DNA of 64,000 bases from Closterium sp. NIES-65 (lineage: Eukaryota > Streptophyta > Zygnematophyceae > Desmidiales > Closteriaceae), in the NCBI GenBank assembly GCA_948144175.1, contig CANXME010000213.1, positions 558,001 through 622,000 of the forward strand, given 5' to 3'. Positions within the stretch are counted from its first letter, which is position 1; every line of letters starts with the position of its first letter. The notes below the pieces were generated by a model, which saw nothing but the letters and a program-made list of their open reading frames with translations, searched no databases and was not told the origin of the DNA. Both the position numbers and the translations under genes were made by a program. Below are positions 62,816-64,000 of this stretch, piece after piece.

Positions 62816-63889
62816 GAGCTAGCATTCAGGTTGGTCGACTGCCAGCACAGCATGGTCAACCGCGTTCCAGCACGACTTGGTCGACCACGCTACAGCAGTG
62901 CAAAGTCGACGGCTTGCCAACGCTGCAGGTTGACGGTGTGCCAGCATTGCTCACGCAGGACAGCAGTGCACCCGCTTTGCAGGTGCGCGCAGATGATTGG
63001 CGTGCAAAGTCTCGTCACCTGCACAGCGCACACACCACGTCAACCTCGGGCTAGCGACTGCCTCTGATCCGCCACGACGACCTCGGGATACCACCATGGA
63101 GGTCGGTCTCGCCAACTTCGCCTGGGTGACCGTCGCACTCCTTCGCAGAACCTCGTCACCCAGGTATCCTGGTCGACCGGGCAACTTTGTCGACCAGCTG
63201 CTCCTGTATGTGCTCGTCGACCTCCCAAGTCGACAACCACACCAAGTCGACCTCACCAGGTCGACCACTCCTCCGGTCGACCAGATCTAGGTCGACGTCA
63301 CTCCTGGTCGACCAGTGCAGTTGTCAGCCGACCACCCAAGTCTGCTACCCAAAGTCGGCGTCACCAGGTCGACGCCCCTTCTACCTCTTGAAGTTGGCGA
63401 CCTCCCAAGTCGGCGACCTCCCAAGTCGGCGCCGACGTGCCAAGTCGGTGACCTTGCAAGTCGGTGACCTGGAAGTCGGTAACCTTGCAAGTCGGTGACC
63501 TTGCAAGTCGGTGACCTTGCAAGTCGGCGCCGACTTCCAGGTCGACGTGCCACATCGCCGACCACCAGTTGAAGTCGGCCGCCGGCTTCCCAAGTCGGCG
63601 GCATTGCAGTGGCGCCGTGCAAGTCGACCAACCCTGTTGACCAGCTCGTCCAAGTCGGCGTCCCCATTGCTGCAAGTCGGCTGTACCTTCCGTACACCCC
63701 ACCACGAAGTCGGCTCCGCCCAAGCGTGGACGGGGCCAACACACAACTCCCGTTGACACTCCCCTGCCGCGTTCACGCTTGGTCCCCCCAAGTCCACTCG
63801 GCAATACTCCTCGGAGAATAGCTCGTCGACGTGCACCCAACACACAGCACGTCGTCCACCGCACCAGCCATGCAAGAGGGCATGACACC
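62816..63889 (-). repeat. E13 3' untranslated region with GTCGAC and 16-mer repeats
   Basis: Numerous gtcgac motifs as in E3, plus a tandem array of ttgcaagtcggtgacc (16 bp, about six imperfect copies, 63440-63535) that E3 lacks. No conserved ORF. Confidence 0.72.
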
Positions 63890-64000
63890 TACTGCTGCAC
63901 GTTGTCATCTTCGTCGCCCACGTCGGCCAAGCGCACCTGGCCGATGGCGACGGAGCACCGGTTGAAGGCCGGATAGTGCAGCGCCTTCGTCAGGAAGTCG
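63890..64000 (-). CDS. E13 pol C-terminus (RNase H end), partial
   Basis: Minus-strand frame open from the window edge to TAG 63890-63892: DFLTKALHYPAFNRCSVA, IGQVRLADVGDED and VQQ, nearly identical to the end of E3 pol. The rest lies beyond the window. Confidence 0.87.

Larger units (their letters stand above)
62618..64000 (-). mobile_element. E13: 3' end of an E3-type copia element
   Basis: 3' LTR 62618-62815, a GTCGAC-rich 3' untranslated region, and the pol C-terminus to the window edge. TSD candidate tcaag (62613-62617) with partner outside. Related to E3 over the whole visible length; the two 3' LTRs are both 198 bp. Confidence 0.88.

Noticed and set aside
63440..63535. CRISPR-like array of 16-bp repeats
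   Set aside because: Repeats are contiguous, without unique spacers, within the E13 3' untranslated region.

Overview
The window is a stack of LTR retrotransposons with no recognisable cellular gene, rRNA or tRNA. Nearly all coding signal belongs to Ty1/copia polyproteins (order gag, protease, integrase, RT, RNase H). Two chromodomain Ty3/gypsy fragments, two short non-autonomous LTR elements, one solo LTR and two stretches of low-GC relic sequence make up the rest. Very GC-rich element bodies, initiator-Met-like primer sites, copia and chromovirus families and the absence of bacterial operon structure point to a nuclear genome of the green lineage. A streptophyte alga or early-diverging plant is my guess; I cannot name a species from sequence alone.

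Left block (1-33790) is a Russian doll. A copia relic (H0, minus strand; reverse transcriptase 735-1610, remainder 31834-33196) was split by copia E1 (minus, 1611-31828). E1 was then hit three times: E2 (minus, 2385-9930, identical LTRs) in RNase H; E3 (plus, 12669-20627, a different copia lineage) in the integrase region, itself split by the non-autonomous E4 (minus, 15897-17341); and E5 (minus, 24248-31617) in the leader. Target-site duplications (TSDs) are visible for E1, E2, E4 and E5, and removing E1, E2 or E4 rejoins the interrupted reading frame. H0 in turn abuts a fragment of an older plus-strand copia (E6), and E0 (plus, 1-522) sits in the LTR of H0.

Middle block (33791-45081) is rearranged: copia E7 is cut by gypsy G1, which runs directly into copia RT. 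The segment of about 36323-38006 is an inversion carrying the 3' half of element E8 and the 5' LTR of element E9. The 5' half of E8 (38007-42976) and the body of E9 (42982-45081) lie in original orientation. The evidence is a pair of identical 134-bp LTRs in opposite orientation, with flanking 5-mers that are reverse complements.

Right block: E9 is cut by E10 (minus, 45082-59271), which holds the complete element E11 (plus, 48310-55714, TSD acagc). About 1 kb of low-GC non-copia sequence follows (59272-60314). Then comes gypsy G2 (minus, 60315-62617), split by the non-autonomous E12 (60697-62187) and cut by E13 (minus, 62618-64000), a second E3-type copia.

E1, E2, E5, E8 and E11 form one superfamily with unusual shared architecture: LTRs of only about 110-135 bp, GC-rich tandem-repeat leaders of about 1 kb, a Gag with a long polyglycine tract and an atypical Cys/His knuckle, a GAEPGG-type minisatellite linker between integrase and RT, and an LREW(Y/F) motif present once in Gag and again in that linker. 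E6, E7, E9 and E10 are more diverged or fragmentary members. No copy in the window has an uninterrupted gag-pol frame, although several have identical or nearly identical LTR pairs.
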